Translations under genes and position numbers: made by a program | Assembly: GCA_033961575.1 (NCBI GenBank) | Contig: CM066730.1 | Span: 156,267,523-156,331,522, forward strand | Origin: Aselliscus stoliczkanus | Lineage: Eukaryota > Chordata > Mammalia > Chiroptera > Hipposideridae | Reading direction: 5' to 3' | DNA: 64,000 nucleotides | Shown: piece after piece, positions 34,031 through 45,694 of the stretch | Layout: the number at the start of each line of letters is the position of its first letter | Numbering within the stretch: position 1 is the first letter of the stretch | The notes under the pieces: model-generated | The model's database searches: none | What the model was told of the DNA's origin: nothing | Seen by the model: only the letters and a program-made list of their open reading frames with translations

Positions 34031-35245
34031 GATGGGAAATATGTCAGTGTGTCAACAACTGCTGAAACATAATATGCAGAAGTGAAAAATGGCTGTGTTA
34101 AGGTGGAGGAGCGATGGGTGGTTTTTTTTTTTTTTTCTTTTAAAATGACTTGCTTCTCTTTTATTCTTTTTGCTTAGTGTTTTTTCCCTCTGAGATAGTT
34201 TTTCAGGGTTGGTGTAGAGCATACAAAATATAAGATCAGACAAAGTGACAATCTGAGAAATTTCCACAATGGAAAACCCCTTAGACTAGTGACGCTGACT
34301 CCTTCAAGTTAAAGGACCCCAGTTCAGACAGAGAACCTATATATTTTGGTTAAGATTGTGGGTGTTGAAGTCAGGTAGACATGGATTAGAATCCCAGATC
34401 TATTACTTCTAGTTGTATGACCCTGAAACACCCAGAGCAAACACCCTTAACTTTGCAAAAGTGCAGAGTCAATGCAATCAGATACAGAAGATGAGCTTCT
34501 TAATGCATTTATTTAGACTCCACAGAATGTCTTGTCAACTCCTCCTCCATAATCTATCATTGCTACTAAGTGTCTAAATTTCCCTGCTCTTTACCAAAGC
34601 AAAACCTAATGTTTGTGGCCTGGAGGGAGGATTGGTTTAACTGTCACTGTCCATGGTTCTGAATTAGCATTGCATATGTTAGAATTAGCATTAGCGTATG
34701 TATATGGTTATTTCTCTGCGAAGTGGATATTTTCCCTGCCTTACCTCATTCCTCCCTCAAACTGGATTTATGCTATTAACTTCAACGTGATCTTCATCAG
34801 TGGGAGAATGAAAAACATTGGAATTTCTGGAGCTGGGCAAGAAAGGGAATTAGTTAGAACAAGTTACATGTCGGGGACAAGGAAAATTGATGACATGTCA
34901 GCCCTGACTTATGATCCTGGTTAATGGCAGCAAGACATATCATAGGTTGGGCAGAAAGTGAAAATTTTAAGTTATAGTAGCCTTGTAAGCATTGAAATCA
35001 GGAGTGAAAGCCTATAGGACCGAGAGTTGGTGCTGGTGCTACTTCCCTAAACTGCAGTTGTCACAGAGTCTTGGTATATTTTATAAAGTGTAAAAAAGTG
35101 ACTTCGATGATCTGTTCCATAGAATATCTCCAAAACATTGCTTGATAGCAACAGCAAACAGTAACTCCAATAGGAAGTAAGCTGTGCCCACTCTATTTCT
35201 GTCTTTGTCATTTTTTTTTTCTCTATTTCTGTCTTTCTCTTGCTC
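34031..35245. other. Unassigned sequence
   Basis: It includes a poly-T of about 16 at 34120-34136 without a recognised retroposon body. No gene recognised. Confidence 0.4.
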
Positions 35246-35247
35246 AG

Positions 35248-35248
<1 letters not shown>

Positions 35249-35320
<72 letters not shown>
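35249..35320. repeat. Pure CT microsatellite (about 36 units)
   Basis: Uninterrupted CT on the plus strand, one of the longest perfect dinucleotide tracts in the window. It is a mirror-symmetric homopyrimidine run capable of triplex folding. Confidence 0.98.
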
Positions 35321-35321
<1 letters not shown>

Positions 35322-35323
<2 letters not shown>

Positions 35324-36050
35324 CTCCCATCCTTTCCATCCCTCCTCCCCCATTCCCCCTTCAATCTATTTTTGCTTGTCAGGAAAACACCATGTAATTT
35401 TCTTTAAAAATTAATTCTATTCAACATAATATGTCTAAAATATTCAGGAGGAAAAAGTTACCTTCCAAAGTAGCTTGCATTAAAACTTTCTTCCAGCATA
35501 ATTGAGTTAATGAGTACCCTCTTAGAATTTAATGCAAAATAACTTCTACATTGGTGGTGAGCTTCAAAGATGGGTGAATAGATAACTAATAGCATGCTTC
35601 CCCTTGACAACCAAGGTAAACTTTGATCCTGATTGAGCAAAAATAGTCAAGGAAAGGATGCAATTAAGTACAAATAGCTGCATTTTCCTCTAGTGTTCTT
35701 TGCAGCAATGAGAAGAGAAGAAAGGCAATAATGGAAGGTGGAAGAGGGTAGGGGTGGATTGTGAATCTGAAGTTAGGTGTGGAAGTTTTCTTCATGGACT
35801 ATGGAATTTGATCTAGACCTAACTGGAGAGACTAGAAGACAGGAGTGGTACCCAATTCTAATAAAACCAAGAGCAAGAAAAGTTAGTTTCAGTGTGTGAA
35901 TATAGAGGCTGGTCAGTCTGTGAGTTGCTACAGCAGGCCATCAGTTAGAAGTGGGTCCATGCTGCTTACTAGCCCTGAAAGCCAGAGTCCCAGGTAAGAA
36001 CCACCACAACCCAGGAAGGCTGCTGACATAAGAACATGTTTAAAGAAAAT
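35322..36050. other. Unassigned sequence
   Basis: No gene or repeat family recognised. Confidence 0.4.
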
Positions 36051-36059
36051 TCGCAACCC

Positions 36060-37262
36060 AGATAGTCTTTGAAGGCTTCTGACTCTTTCTACTCAATACC
36101 TTTCTAATTTGTCCGTTTTCTCTGTCCCCACTGTCTTCACACAAGCCTTTATCATGTTTCTCACATGAACTACTGTAATATCTTCCTAGCTTGTTCCCAC
36201 ATTTGACCAAATGAGTTTTTTTTTGTTTTTTTTTTTTTTTTAGATTTTATTGGGGAATTGGCGGAGGGGAACAGCGTTGGGGAATCGGGGAAAGGGAACA
36301 GACAAGTTGCTGTCTTTTTGTTCTTCAGTTTTTAGTTGCGGAGGATGTTGCTTCACTGTTGGTATCGTCATTGCGCTCTTCCCGGATGAGGCAGATCGGT
36401 CGCTGGCCTCTGGATGTCGCTCACCGCGGCTATTGGCAGCTCACGCTTGGCTGCCAGCTGCTCACGCTGGCTGCGGGCCACTCACTGTAGCCTATGGCAG
36501 CCCACTGCAGCAGGGGCCGCAGCCCACACCATCACCGGGGCTTGCACAGCCCAGCTCCAGGTGGAGCTGTTGTTAGCTGTAGAGGGCAGTGTCACTGGCC
36601 CTCATGTGGGATCCGAACCGGGGCCGCTGGCATCCCAAAACCAGCGCTTAACCAATGCGCCACTCGGCCGGCCCTGACCAAATGAGTTTTACTCATCACT
36701 CCAACCCAGCTATGCCATTCCTTGCTTAAATCTCTTCAAAGGGATAGGGATACTTAACATAAGGACACATGATATTAACTCTCTAGTATTGATACAAGGC
36801 CCTTCCTGATCTCACTCCAGTTCCTCGTGCCAGCCAGACATACCTCTCATCTCCCCTATTATTAGACATTCTGAACAACCTCCCACTCCACTAATTTTTG
36901 TATCATGTTTCCCTTTCTCTGGGTTAATATTCTGACTGAAATTCTTTCTTTTTCTTCTACCCTTTACAACTATCTCATGTCCTTCATAATTTAAGTAAGA
37001 TATTATTCCTGCCTTCCCTCACCCGTATCCTTTTCAAAGTCTTGGCTTATTGCCCTTGCTATGTATTTTCCAAACAACACAACTCCATGTTAACACTGAT
37101 CACGTTGCCTTATAACTGTTTATTTACCTGTCTCTCTGTATTTACTGTAGGCTCCTAAAGGGCAGGAACCATATCTTGTTTCTCACAGCACCCAGGCTCT
37201 TAGCATGGTTCCCAGCATATGATAGGAACTCAGTAAATGTTTCTTGAATAAATAAATGAACC
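36060..37262 (+). mobile_element. L2 LINE 3' region interrupted by a SINE
   Basis: Sense L2 from about 36060 (cacatgaactactgtaatat) to the terminal tgaataaataaatgaa at 37262, split by the bat SINE at 36220-36674. Removing the SINE and one target copy leaves about 730 bp of continuous L2. ORF2 frames are broken. Confidence 0.75.
36220..36674 (-). mobile_element. Long composite bat SINE, copy 2
   Basis: A 455-bp element nearly identical to 7362-7817, differing at scattered single positions (for example ctcaccgcgg versus ctcactgcgg). A perfect 16-bp duplication tgaccaaatgagtttt flanks it at 36204-36219 and 36675-36690. The A tail, shared tail sequence and intact tRNA-like boxes suggest a recent insertion. 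Confidence 0.93.
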
Positions 37263-37520
37263 CAAGACTTACAAGTAGAAATTAATTATAAACAAGGTTG
37301 AAAGTGAGAAGGAAATAAATCTGTCTTTTGACACCGCATTTGTTCAAGTCTTTGTTCAAGTAGAATTTTTTCCTAACTTTAATGTACAGTTGGGGAGTTA
37401 CTGTCACCACTCTTTGTGAAATTTCATGCTCTCAGTAGAAGAGTAGTAGCACCTGTGCACAAATAGGAACTATAATTGGATATGAATGGTGATAAGACAT
37501 TCATATGGTAGAACAGAGAG
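37263..37520. other. Unassigned sequence
   Basis: Nothing recognised. Confidence 0.4.
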
Positions 37521-37567
<47 letters not shown>

Positions 37568-37576
37568 GATAGATAG
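37521..37576. repeat. GATA tetranucleotide microsatellite
   Basis: About a dozen gata units with one irregular gatgat step near the right end. Each unit also reads as a GATA-factor core, though such arrays are usually neutral. Confidence 0.98.
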
Positions 37577-37992
37577 CTATTATACATGACAGGGAGATCT
37601 ATTATGGCAGTTAGAGTTTGTGTGCCCTCACCCCATGCCTTTAAGTCACACGGCGCCCACTCATGCACTGTGATGAGTGTCTAGCGCGCTGAGTTTCTGG
37701 AATCTTGTTCTGACCATGGCAATGGAAGAGCATCTTATTTTGTCCCTCCCCTGTTTTCATCCTTGGTTTGTCCCAGTGTCTCTCTGGCTTCTGACTCTGG
37801 TTAGGTTTTTTCCTCCTGGTTGCATGCTTGCTTAGAAGATATACTCTCTATGCTTGTTTTTCTTGGAATCCCCTAGGATTTAGATGTGTCTCCCTGCTCC
37901 TGGATATTTTGAGAGATATCCAGGAGATATGCCTGAGATCTTACATGTGTTATCCAATCAGATCCCTGAAACAGGGGAGGAAGGTGACTTTT

Positions 37993-38101
37993 TTTTTTTT
38001 TTGAGGGTAGCGTTACTGGCCCTCACTCATATGTGGGACTGAACCAGGGCCGCTGCCTTCCCAAACCAGCGCTTAACCACCGTGCCACTCGGCCGGCCCA
38101 A
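37993..38101 (-). mobile_element. Short tRNA-derived bat SINE
   Basis: Same architecture as the element at 5985, with a 4-bp local duplication (cctcactcatatg) between hairpin and head. Target copies are gaaggtgactttt (37980-37992) and gaaagtgactttt (38102-38114), one mismatch in 13. Confidence 0.92.
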
Positions 38102-38114
38102 GAAAGTGACTTTT

Positions 38115-39560
38115 AAAGGGTGGTGGGACATTAACAGGCAGAAATGGAGGATGAAGCATAAACTTTTCCAAGTGAGGGAGAGAGTAAATGCACGAGTGGG
38201 AGATCAGCGATAGAGCGCCTGCCTATCTTGGCATTGTGTTTATTCCAACCATGGCTGGTGCTCCGCAAGAGAGCATGGTGTGGGCAGCACAGTTGCTGAG
38301 GGTAGTAAACAATGCCTTGGTGAATGCCTGCCACTGAAGACACCTAGAGAGAAACCAGTCAGCAGGCAAGGCACTGAGCTTCAGGAAGAGCTGCAGGACA
38401 CCGTGATGGGGGGCAAGCAAGAAACCAAACCAAGGACAGCCCAACTCAGGGTCAGAACCCAGCAAGGCTTTATGTACAAATTGAAACCCAGTTCTTCCCA
38501 CGGGCACAGAGTGGAGGCATGACCAAGGTCACAACCAGGGTGACATAATAAGAAATGTCAATCTCCACAGGTCATTTTAGGGCTCTACTTTGACAGCGGT
38601 AGCCAGGAGACAAAGACCCAGAGGGATGAGTAGTTGTCCTTAGACTGCCCTGTGGGTACATGGACAAACCTGTATTCACCCTAAAGCCTTCTGGATCTGA
38701 AAACTTCATGTGGGGAGGGGGTGGGGGGGCAGTGTCCACAATGCTACATGCTAAAGAGACTTGAGTTTGAAAAAGTCATTGACTGTGGCAATTTGGAAGA
38801 CAATGGAGGACTTGCAAAGAATTGTTTGAGAAGAATGAAAGAGCAATGAGTGAAGTTATAGGAGGTCAGAAGGAAAGAACTATCCTTCCTTGACAAACAT
38901 AGCTATGGAGGAAGGTGAAAACTAGGACAGTAGCTAGAGGGCTAAATTAATTTTAAAAGCTGTTATTTTAATAGCTATAGTTTGCATGTAAAAAGGCAAC
39001 TCACATAGATGCTGTGCACTCATTTCTGGCCAGCACTCTCAAGGAAGGAACCCACCTTTACCAGGACCTCAGCTCAGGTAGTGCAGCTCAGTATCTGGCA
39101 GGATATAGGACCTGCCTGGGACTGTCATCTGAAATCAGCCCGTGGATGCACAAGAGTCTGTGATGACAGCAGGGTCTCTTTTTGAGTTCTTTGAGCCATT
39201 GTCAACATCCCACAAAATTCAACACAAAAGATTCCGTTACCTGTGATCAGGCTGCACAAGGCTCCTCAAAGCTCAAATGGCAGATTTCTTTACTTTTGGT
39301 TGGAAGTCCTGCCACTGAGTGTTGCAACATGAGCGTGCTCCTGCTGCTCGGATTGCCAGTTATAGGCGTCTTTGACGAATAAAAAAAAAAAATGGGAAAG
39401 CAAATTAATTACTACTTATGAAATGCAGATTGGTAGAAAAATATCTTTCAAACTTTAGGGCCCATCAGGGAGGATGATAAAAGTAATGATGAGATGTTGA
39501 TAAGGAGGTTGATGTTCATGGATCTAGGATCAACTTTGTAATAAATGATGACAATCGACC
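38115..39560. other. Unassigned sequence
   Basis: No gene recognised. It contains a G-rich run at 38712-38729. Confidence 0.4.
38712..38729 (+). other. G-run with quadruplex potential
   Basis: Sequence ggggagggggtggggggg has three long G runs, the last long enough to split into two, so an intramolecular G-quadruplex is possible on the plus strand. Confidence 0.5.
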
Positions 39561-39566
39561 CATAGG

Positions 39567-39567
39567 C

Positions 39568-39598
<31 letters not shown>

Positions 39599-39677
39599 GT
39601 CTCTGTCTCTGTCTCTGTCTCTCTCTCTGTCTCTCTCTCTCTCTGTCTCTCTCTCTCTCTGTCTCTCTCTCTCTCTG

Positions 39678-39738
<61 letters not shown>

Positions 39739-39746
39739 TTCTGTCC
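39567..39746. repeat. CT/CTCTGT higher-order satellite
   Basis: About 180 bp built of ctctgt hexamers and of longer gtctctctctctctct units, ending in pure CT and ctttct. The regular spacing of GT steps gives a two-level periodicity. Confidence 0.96.
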
Positions 39747-40125
39747 AGGCTTATGGTCTTCCTGGCTCTAGGTTTCTAATTATTTCTGCTTATGCTTTTC
39801 TCATTCTATTCCTGTCTTTAGCCTTCCTAATTCAAAGCATGACTGTTTGATCTTTGTCTCCTCTCTCGCTCTGTCAGGTTTCATAACTGGTGGCATCTTT
39901 CTCATGGACTCTGCATATCCTGGTTTCTCTGGTGTCATTTTTTGTGTGGTTTCTCCATCTATGTCTCCTCTCTCCCTCTCCCTCCCCCTCTATCTTCATC
40001 ATCACCTTGTCTCCTCCTCTTTCTCCTCTCTTCTCTCCTGTCCTCCTTGGTCTACTCTTGGCCTACTATGACATTTTCTGCCTCTTCCCTGTTACGTCAA
40101 TCTCCCAGGGTCTCAGTTTTTCTGC
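39747..40125. other. Pyrimidine-rich unassigned sequence
   Basis: Strongly C/T-biased on the plus strand but not a tandem repeat. Overlapping plus-strand frames here are Ser/Leu-rich composition artefacts. Confidence 0.5.
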
Positions 40126-40129
40126 CACC

Positions 40130-40330
40130 TCACCCTATTTTATTTTCTTACTGCTACCTGAAATGATCATGTTTGGGGGTTTACTTGCAAACAGTGTATC
40201 TGTCCTACCCTTTTCCTCTACTAGACAGGAAGCCCTGTGAGGGCAGGCATTTGTCTTACATCTGTCTCCTCCGTGCCTAGAACACAGCCTGGAACATAGA
40301 GGGGATCAATCAATACTTGTTAATTGACTG
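40130..40330 (+). mobile_element. L2 LINE 3' end
   Basis: Sense L2: actagacaggaagccctgtg, then gcctagaacacagcctggaa and the terminal caatcaatacttgttaattg. Confidence 0.7.
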
Positions 40331-41045
40331 AGCTCTGTGTCTCAGGGTTGCTGCTCTCGTTTTCATTTGTTGGCCTAGATCTCCATGAGGCTTGAGTCTC
40401 TCATGATCTCTAGTTCTGCCTTTATCTGTTCTGGGCTCTCTGCCTCTCTGCCATGGTCTCACTTTCTTCCTAACTCTTGAATCTTTCTCATGGTCTCTGT
40501 CTCATCTGGCATTTCCCTCGTGGCCTGCATCTCTCTCCTCTCTTAGCAACATAAGATGGAGCTGGAGGCAACTTGGGCCAGTGCAGAAACCAGGCCACTC
40601 CTCCCAGCCCTTCCTCATGCGCAGCCGGCTGCTAGACCTCTCTCCAGAATCCTCAAACAACAAAAAGAGACGATGCCTTTGCTTGTAAGCAAACAGTGGA
40701 GGCCCCTGATAAAGCAGGTTAGGCTGCCTCTGAGTTGATTAGCCACGTCCCTCCCTCCCTGTAGCTTTGACCAGGTCAAAAGCTTTGAAGAGCAGCTCTG
40801 GGCAGTGACTGCAGCTGGCTTGGCCCTGGCGGGGTTGTGCTCTGGGGGCCACTTTCTGGGCAGGTTCTTGCCTGCTGTGGGTTGAATCATAGATGGATCG
40901 CATTGTTGCTGGAACTAGCAGCGGTCTTTCTGGACCCATAACTTTTGTTGGCTTCAGCCAAATGTGTTGCAGGAACCCAAACCCTGGGGAAAGGCCAGGC
41001 CTAGAGAATGGAACCTGTGGGGGTGGTTCCATGCTGTCAGGGTGA
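40331..41045. other. Unassigned sequence
   Basis: No gene or repeat family recognised. Confidence 0.4.
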
Positions 41046-41049
41046 AGAG

Positions 41050-41235
41050 GATGAGTCACACAGCCCGGGTTAAAGTCCCAGTTAAGCCACTGGCCTTATG
41101 TCTCCGTTTTCATATCCGTAAAATGGGAATGGTAGCATTTATCTTGCAGGGTGGTTAGTGAATTAAATGTGACCGTACATGGCAAGTACAGTGTCTGTCC
41201 TATGGTAAACACTCGATAAACAGTAGCTATTAGAA
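41050..41235 (+). mobile_element. MIR SINE
   Basis: Sense MIR: gttaaagtcccagttaagcc, then catatccgtaaaatgggaat, then aaacactcgataaacagtag at the 3' end. Confidence 0.82.
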
Positions 41236-42715
41236 AGGGTGAAAGGCAGAGGAGTTCTTCTGCTGATGACAGGAGGCAAGGTGCTAGCTCCATGCCAGCT
41301 GCGTGCAGTTTTAGCAGCCATGCATCTAGAGTTGAAGAATTCTAGAGGAGGGAAGAGCCTCAGCTGGCCATCTGGTCCAGCCCGCTGACTCCAGCAGATG
41401 GCTTTGCCGACCACGCAAGGCAGACAGGAGGTTTTCTTTCCCAGAAGTTCCCCAGGGTAGACACACCATAGCCTCCCTCCATCACCCACCTCTTACTTTA
41501 CTTCCTTGACAGTCAAGCTGGGCTTCCTTAGGTCCCCATAGAAGGCTCCTGCTTTCGCACAGGCCTGCTGGCTTGTGGCAAGTGCTGCACAGGCCTGGAG
41601 GAGCCCCTGTGCTGTCAGCCATCACGGCAGCCCTTCCGAGGGGGTGTCTCCCGGGCTGTGGCTGCAACTTCCCATGTGGCCCTCACAGTTCCCCATTTCA
41701 GCAAATGACGGGAAATCAAAGACAACATAGAGTCTGTCATACAGAGCTAAGAATTCACTCGAAAAACATCTCCAAAGCCTTTTCCAATTTCCTGGAAATT
41801 GACAAGTGTTTCCAAGACTCAGCCTTTGTGAGTGGGTCAGGCTGGGCCCTGCCGTCCTCTCTACCTCTCCTAAACCTGCACACCCAACCCATGCCTGAGC
41901 CAGCCTTGACGGTCGCTCTTCACCAGCCCTGGGCACCCCCAACCTTGGCTTTTCAGTGTGGCCCTGTGCATCCTGCCATCTGCAGATGCTGGCAGAGTGG
42001 GAAGGGAGGTTTGGGTGAGACTGGTTCTCATCTTTGCTCCAGATGACTCACCACCTGCCTTAGCTTTTCTCTTCCCATCGTTACATAATCCTGACTCCAG
42101 GATTAAAAATACTCCACTGACTACCCCGTCCATCTGCCATTCTCTCTCTCTCTCTCATATGTATATAAAATCTTATTTTAAAAATACTTTGGAAAGAGCA
42201 CTTCCATCATTCATATTATATCAGAGATGGGTTTCCGAGTCAGCACTGGCTTCCTGCGGAACAGCCGTCCTGGGGGAGTGAGATTTCCCCAAATCTCTAG
42301 GATTGCAGTCTGTTTGGTGCCTTCACTCTCTAACAGGTTCATTTCATTCCAAGAAACCCTCTTCAGGGCTGCCCAGTACTTTCTCAGAGCAGCTCCTTGG
42401 TCCAACTTCCCATAGCCGGGGCTGGTAGTCACTGTGTGGGTGTGTCTTCCTTGTCAGCCTGGGAGTTAGAGGAGGTAGGCAGCTGGGTCACCTGGCCTGA
42501 CCTGGGGTCCTGGTGGCAGACTGCCTGAGACCAGACACCAGGATGGGAGCCCCTGTTCCCTGCTCTGCTCTCATCTCATGACCCAGCTCCCCTCTGTCTC
42601 CATATACCAACCTCCCTGGGTTGATGGAGAAAAAGTGCAAGGGTTGATGGCTGTTGCCCTCATTGTCATACAGTCTGAGGTCTCTCTAGAGCCGGAGGGG
42701 AATGCCAGTTGTGCT
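41236..42715. other. Mostly unassigned sequence
   Basis: Antisense and sense frames of 87-157 codons overlap at 41573-42281 in conflicting phases with no recognisable domain. The stretch 41700-41830 is unique sequence of conserved-noncoding appearance. A small CT run lies at 42141-42157. Confidence 0.4.
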
Positions 42716-42719
42716 GGTA

Positions 42720-42850
42720 ACCCTCACTCATTCCTCCACTCATTTGACACATTCTTATTGGGGTTTGCCAAGCACTTGGTGGGCCAGGCAGACATAGTAC
42801 CTGCCAAGAGCGTGCAGCCTAGGTAGGGACGATGGCCATGTAGACCAGAG
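42720..42850 (-). mobile_element. L2 LINE terminus, antisense
   Basis: Antisense L2 end: ctcactcattcctccactca, then caagcacttggtgggccagg. It passes into a sense MIR. Confidence 0.55.
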
Positions 42851-42854
42851 AATT

Positions 42855-42975
42855 TAACGTCAAAGGACCTGGGTTCAAGGCCAGTCTGTGCTGGATACCA
42901 GTTACATGACAATCGTTGGAGCTCCCAGAACTACAGTGTCCTCACCTGTGCAGTGGGCGTCATCAGCTCTGCTCC
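42855..42975 (+). mobile_element. MIR SINE
   Basis: Sense MIR: aaaggacctgggttcaaggc, then ccagttacatgacaatcgtt and gtgtcctcacctgtgcagtg. Confidence 0.7.
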
Positions 42976-43271
42976 CAGGGCTGGTGCAGCAGTAATGGGA
43001 GTGAAATGCCCTTTGGGGGCCAGTGACACTGGGCAGAAAGGTGTCATTTGGTGTAACCGCTTACAAAGCCAGAGGGGCTCCTGCAGAACAAAAAGTTGCC
43101 TGTGGAAGCTGTCCCCTGGCGACCCTACCTCCAGCCTCGCCACCTCTGATCCACCCTCTGCATGGGCCACTGGAGCCCTCGATTCAGAACTTAGACTGAT
43201 CTTTCCCCACCGGCCATGGCACCCAGTTTAAACTCTTCAGGATGATGCTCAAGGCCCTCCCCGCTCCCATG

Positions 43272-43395
43272 CCCACTCTGGATGCCGGACTAGCTGAATC
43301 CACCCTGCCCTTTCAGCTCTGTGTGCTCTCTGTCCCACTCTGGATGCCGGACTAGCTGAATCCACCGTGCCCTTTCAGCTCTGTGTGCTCTCTGT
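43272..43395 (+). repeat. 62-bp direct tandem duplication
   Basis: Two adjacent 62-bp copies (43272-43333 and 43334-43395), each starting cccactctggatgccggac, differ at a single base (ccaccc versus ccaccg). It is a recent event in flanking L2/MIR-derived sequence. Confidence 0.97.
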
Positions 43396-43397
43396 CC

Positions 43398-43530
43398 AGT
43401 GACTAACACTCTGTCTCAGCTTCCTCATCTGTAAAGTGGGGCAAATGAGAGCATACACCCAAAGGGCACAGATGAGTGAACACACAGAAGCACGTAGAAC
43501 AATGTCTGGCACATAAGAAAGGTCAGAGGG
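43398..43530 (+). mobile_element. MIR SINE, 3' part
   Basis: Sense MIR: agcttcctcatctgtaaagt, then agaacaatgtctggcacata. Confidence 0.75.
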
Positions 43531-44590
43531 TTTGTTACTAGTGGTAGTTGTGGTAGCAGCTCAGCCTCGGTGACTTTAGACATATTTCCTTTACCTGGAA
43601 TCCTGTTTTCACTGCACTCCCACCGTCCGGCGAACTCCCACCCACTTCATGATTTGAAAAGTGACTCCTGTGTGAGCTGCCATGGTCCTGGCCTTGGTGA
43701 CGCTCTGGGTCTCGGGTGCCTGTGCCCTTCCCGGGGCTCTGCCCCCTCCCTAAGCTATGCACATCTCAGCTTTCTCAAGGTGCTGTCTTCGCCAGTACTC
43801 AGTACGCACTTGTCACCCGCCAGGCACCGGCCCTCCTTCCCACCTTCCCCGTTCTCTGGTGTGTACTAAGCTCCAATTCTGTGAGCCAATGATAGTCTCC
43901 TTTTCGGCAAGCCTGGGTTGAGCCCTTTCCTTCACTTCGAATGCACCCTCCGGGCTCTGTGAGCTCCTGTATTAGGTGATGGGTACGTGGTGCCTCCCAG
44001 TAGTCCCGGGAGACCGTACCCACCGCACCCACTGTGCAGGTGAGGAACTACCTACTGCCTGAGTTGCTGACACTGGCTTTGGAGTCAGGTGTGGGGGGCC
44101 TCCTGCCTGCATGCTCCTGCCCTCCCATCCCTGGTCTGCCCAGACTTGTCTTCTTTGTTCCCGCCCCAAACTGAAAGGCCCACAGGAACCCAGCTCTATG
44201 GCCTGGGCAGGGCAGGGAGAGGAGGGCGGACCAGGCCTCTGTCACTCTCTCTTGGCCTAAGCCATGTATCTGTTCCTCCAATGATGTGTCCCCCAGAGCA
44301 GGACCTGCACCCAGGTGACTCCAGGGAGGTCACTGAGCACAGGGACTTCAGCTCTGCTGCTAGTGTGACCTGGACATGCCCTGGCTGCCCATGCAGGGCT
44401 GGCCTCAGCTCGGTGGGGAGGCTGGGAGGAAAGCAGAGGGGAGGAAAATTGCTTTGTTGCTGCCCCAACTAGAGTCGCATCCAGATTGCTATATAATCAT
44501 AAAATATCAGCTCCTGGAGAGGACCTGGGGCCTCATGCCCCCGGGAAGGCCCTGCTCTGGGGTCTGCTCTGTGATTGTTGTTGGCTGGAT
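43531..44590. other. Unassigned GC-rich sequence
   Basis: About 1.1 kb without recognised repeats. Long overlapping frames on both strands (up to 147 codons starting in this stretch) reflect GC-rich composition. None has a recognisable domain. Confidence 0.4.
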
Positions 44591-44596
44591 GGGGTG

Positions 44597-44641
44597 GCTT
44601 TGGGGGTGGTTCGGCTGGTGGTGGTTCGGCTGGTGGTGGAA
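44597..44641 (+). repeat. GGTGGTTCGGCTGGT minisatellite
   Basis: Two full 15-bp copies plus partial copies on each side of ggtggttcggctggt. It is G/T-rich on the plus strand. Confidence 0.85.
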
Positions 44642-44866
44642 GGCATCCAATGTGCCTGCTGCCCCAGTGCGTGAGCTCACTGCCCTCTCTTCTCCTTCCA
44701 GAAGCCTCTCTTCCTCCCCTTCCCCTGCTGTCCTCCCTGCCTCCAAAGTCACTGAAGAGCCCAGCTGGAGCTCAGCCCTGTTTGTGCCATTTGTCCTGGG
44801 GTGGGACTGTCGCAGCTGACCGAGCCAGTGTGCTCACAGGTGCACACTCACAAACCCACTCAGATC

Positions 44867-44934
44867 TTCTCTCTCTCTCCCTCTCTCTCGCTCTCTCCCT
44901 CTCCCCCTCTCTCTATCTCCCTTCCCTCCCTCCC
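44867..44934. repeat. CT-rich microsatellite
   Basis: CT and CCCT units with interruptions (ctcgctc, ctctatc). Confidence 0.93.
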
Positions 44935-45064
44935 TGTGCATGCATAGCCACACACTCTCACACATAAAGAGGCCATCTTCTGCACATATTCTAAAAATCA
45001 CAGTTCCTCTTATAAACCCTTTATGGTTCTGTAGACACGCTCATATGTGCTGCCTCCCAGACCC

Positions 45065-45066
<2 letters not shown>

Positions 45067-45126
<60 letters not shown>

Positions 45127-45151
45127 CTCTCTCTCTCTCTCCCCCCCCCCC
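45067..45151. repeat. CT microsatellite ending in an 11-C run
   Basis: About 74 bp of CT with one cgtt interruption near 45123, followed by c x 11. Pyrimidine throughout, so it has triplex and i-motif potential. Confidence 0.97.
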
Positions 45152-45500
45152 GTTGGAGATGTGGGAGACTTGGCAGAAGCATCTCTTTGTCTCTGACTTG
45201 CTCCATCATTGGCCTCTCTGGCGCGCTCCCTGTGGCTGACAGCATCTGCACACATAGGCACACATGGCATGTGAGGGTCGTTCGCTCTCTCTCACTCCAC
45301 AGCCTCTGCGTCTCTGATCTGTGGGGTGGGGTGGGAGGGGTGGGGCAGTGAGGGATTGCAGGAGGTGGTCCAATTCAGAATGCTTGCTGGCAGCCTTGGC
45401 GTCAGGATGTCTGACAATGCAAGCAATGCTCGGAATGGAGATGATGGCTTCCACATAGAGGGGAGGTGCAGTGTGCTGATTCACCAGCCTCCCTTTGTCT
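45152..45500. other. Unassigned sequence
   Basis: Nothing recognised. Confidence 0.4.
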
Positions 45501-45504
45501 GAAT

Positions 45505-45690
45505 ATGTGACTGCTACACTTACTAGCTGTGTAGCTTTGGGCAACTTACATAACCTGTCTGTGCCTTGGTTTCATTGTCTGTAAAATGGGAGTTTATCAG
45601 CACCCACCTCATAGAGAGGTCACAAGTTACATGAGTTAACACGTGTAAAATGCTTAGAACACTGTATGTGTTAGCTACCATGACGTACTA
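45505..45690 (+). mobile_element. MIR SINE
   Basis: Sense MIR: cttactagctgtgtagcttt, then ttcattgtctgtaaaatggg and acacgtgtaaaatgcttaga. Confidence 0.88.
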
Positions 45691-45694
45691 GGCA

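Noticed and set aside
35047..35364. Arg/Glu-repeat open frames across CT tracts (also at 8962 and 45010)
   Set aside because: Translation of a dinucleotide microsatellite; composition artefact.
37521..37576. GATA-factor binding array
   Set aside because: Simple tetranucleotide microsatellite; no other evidence of regulatory use.
41573..42046. 157-codon open frame
   Set aside because: Overlaps conflicting frames on the other strand and has no protein-like features.
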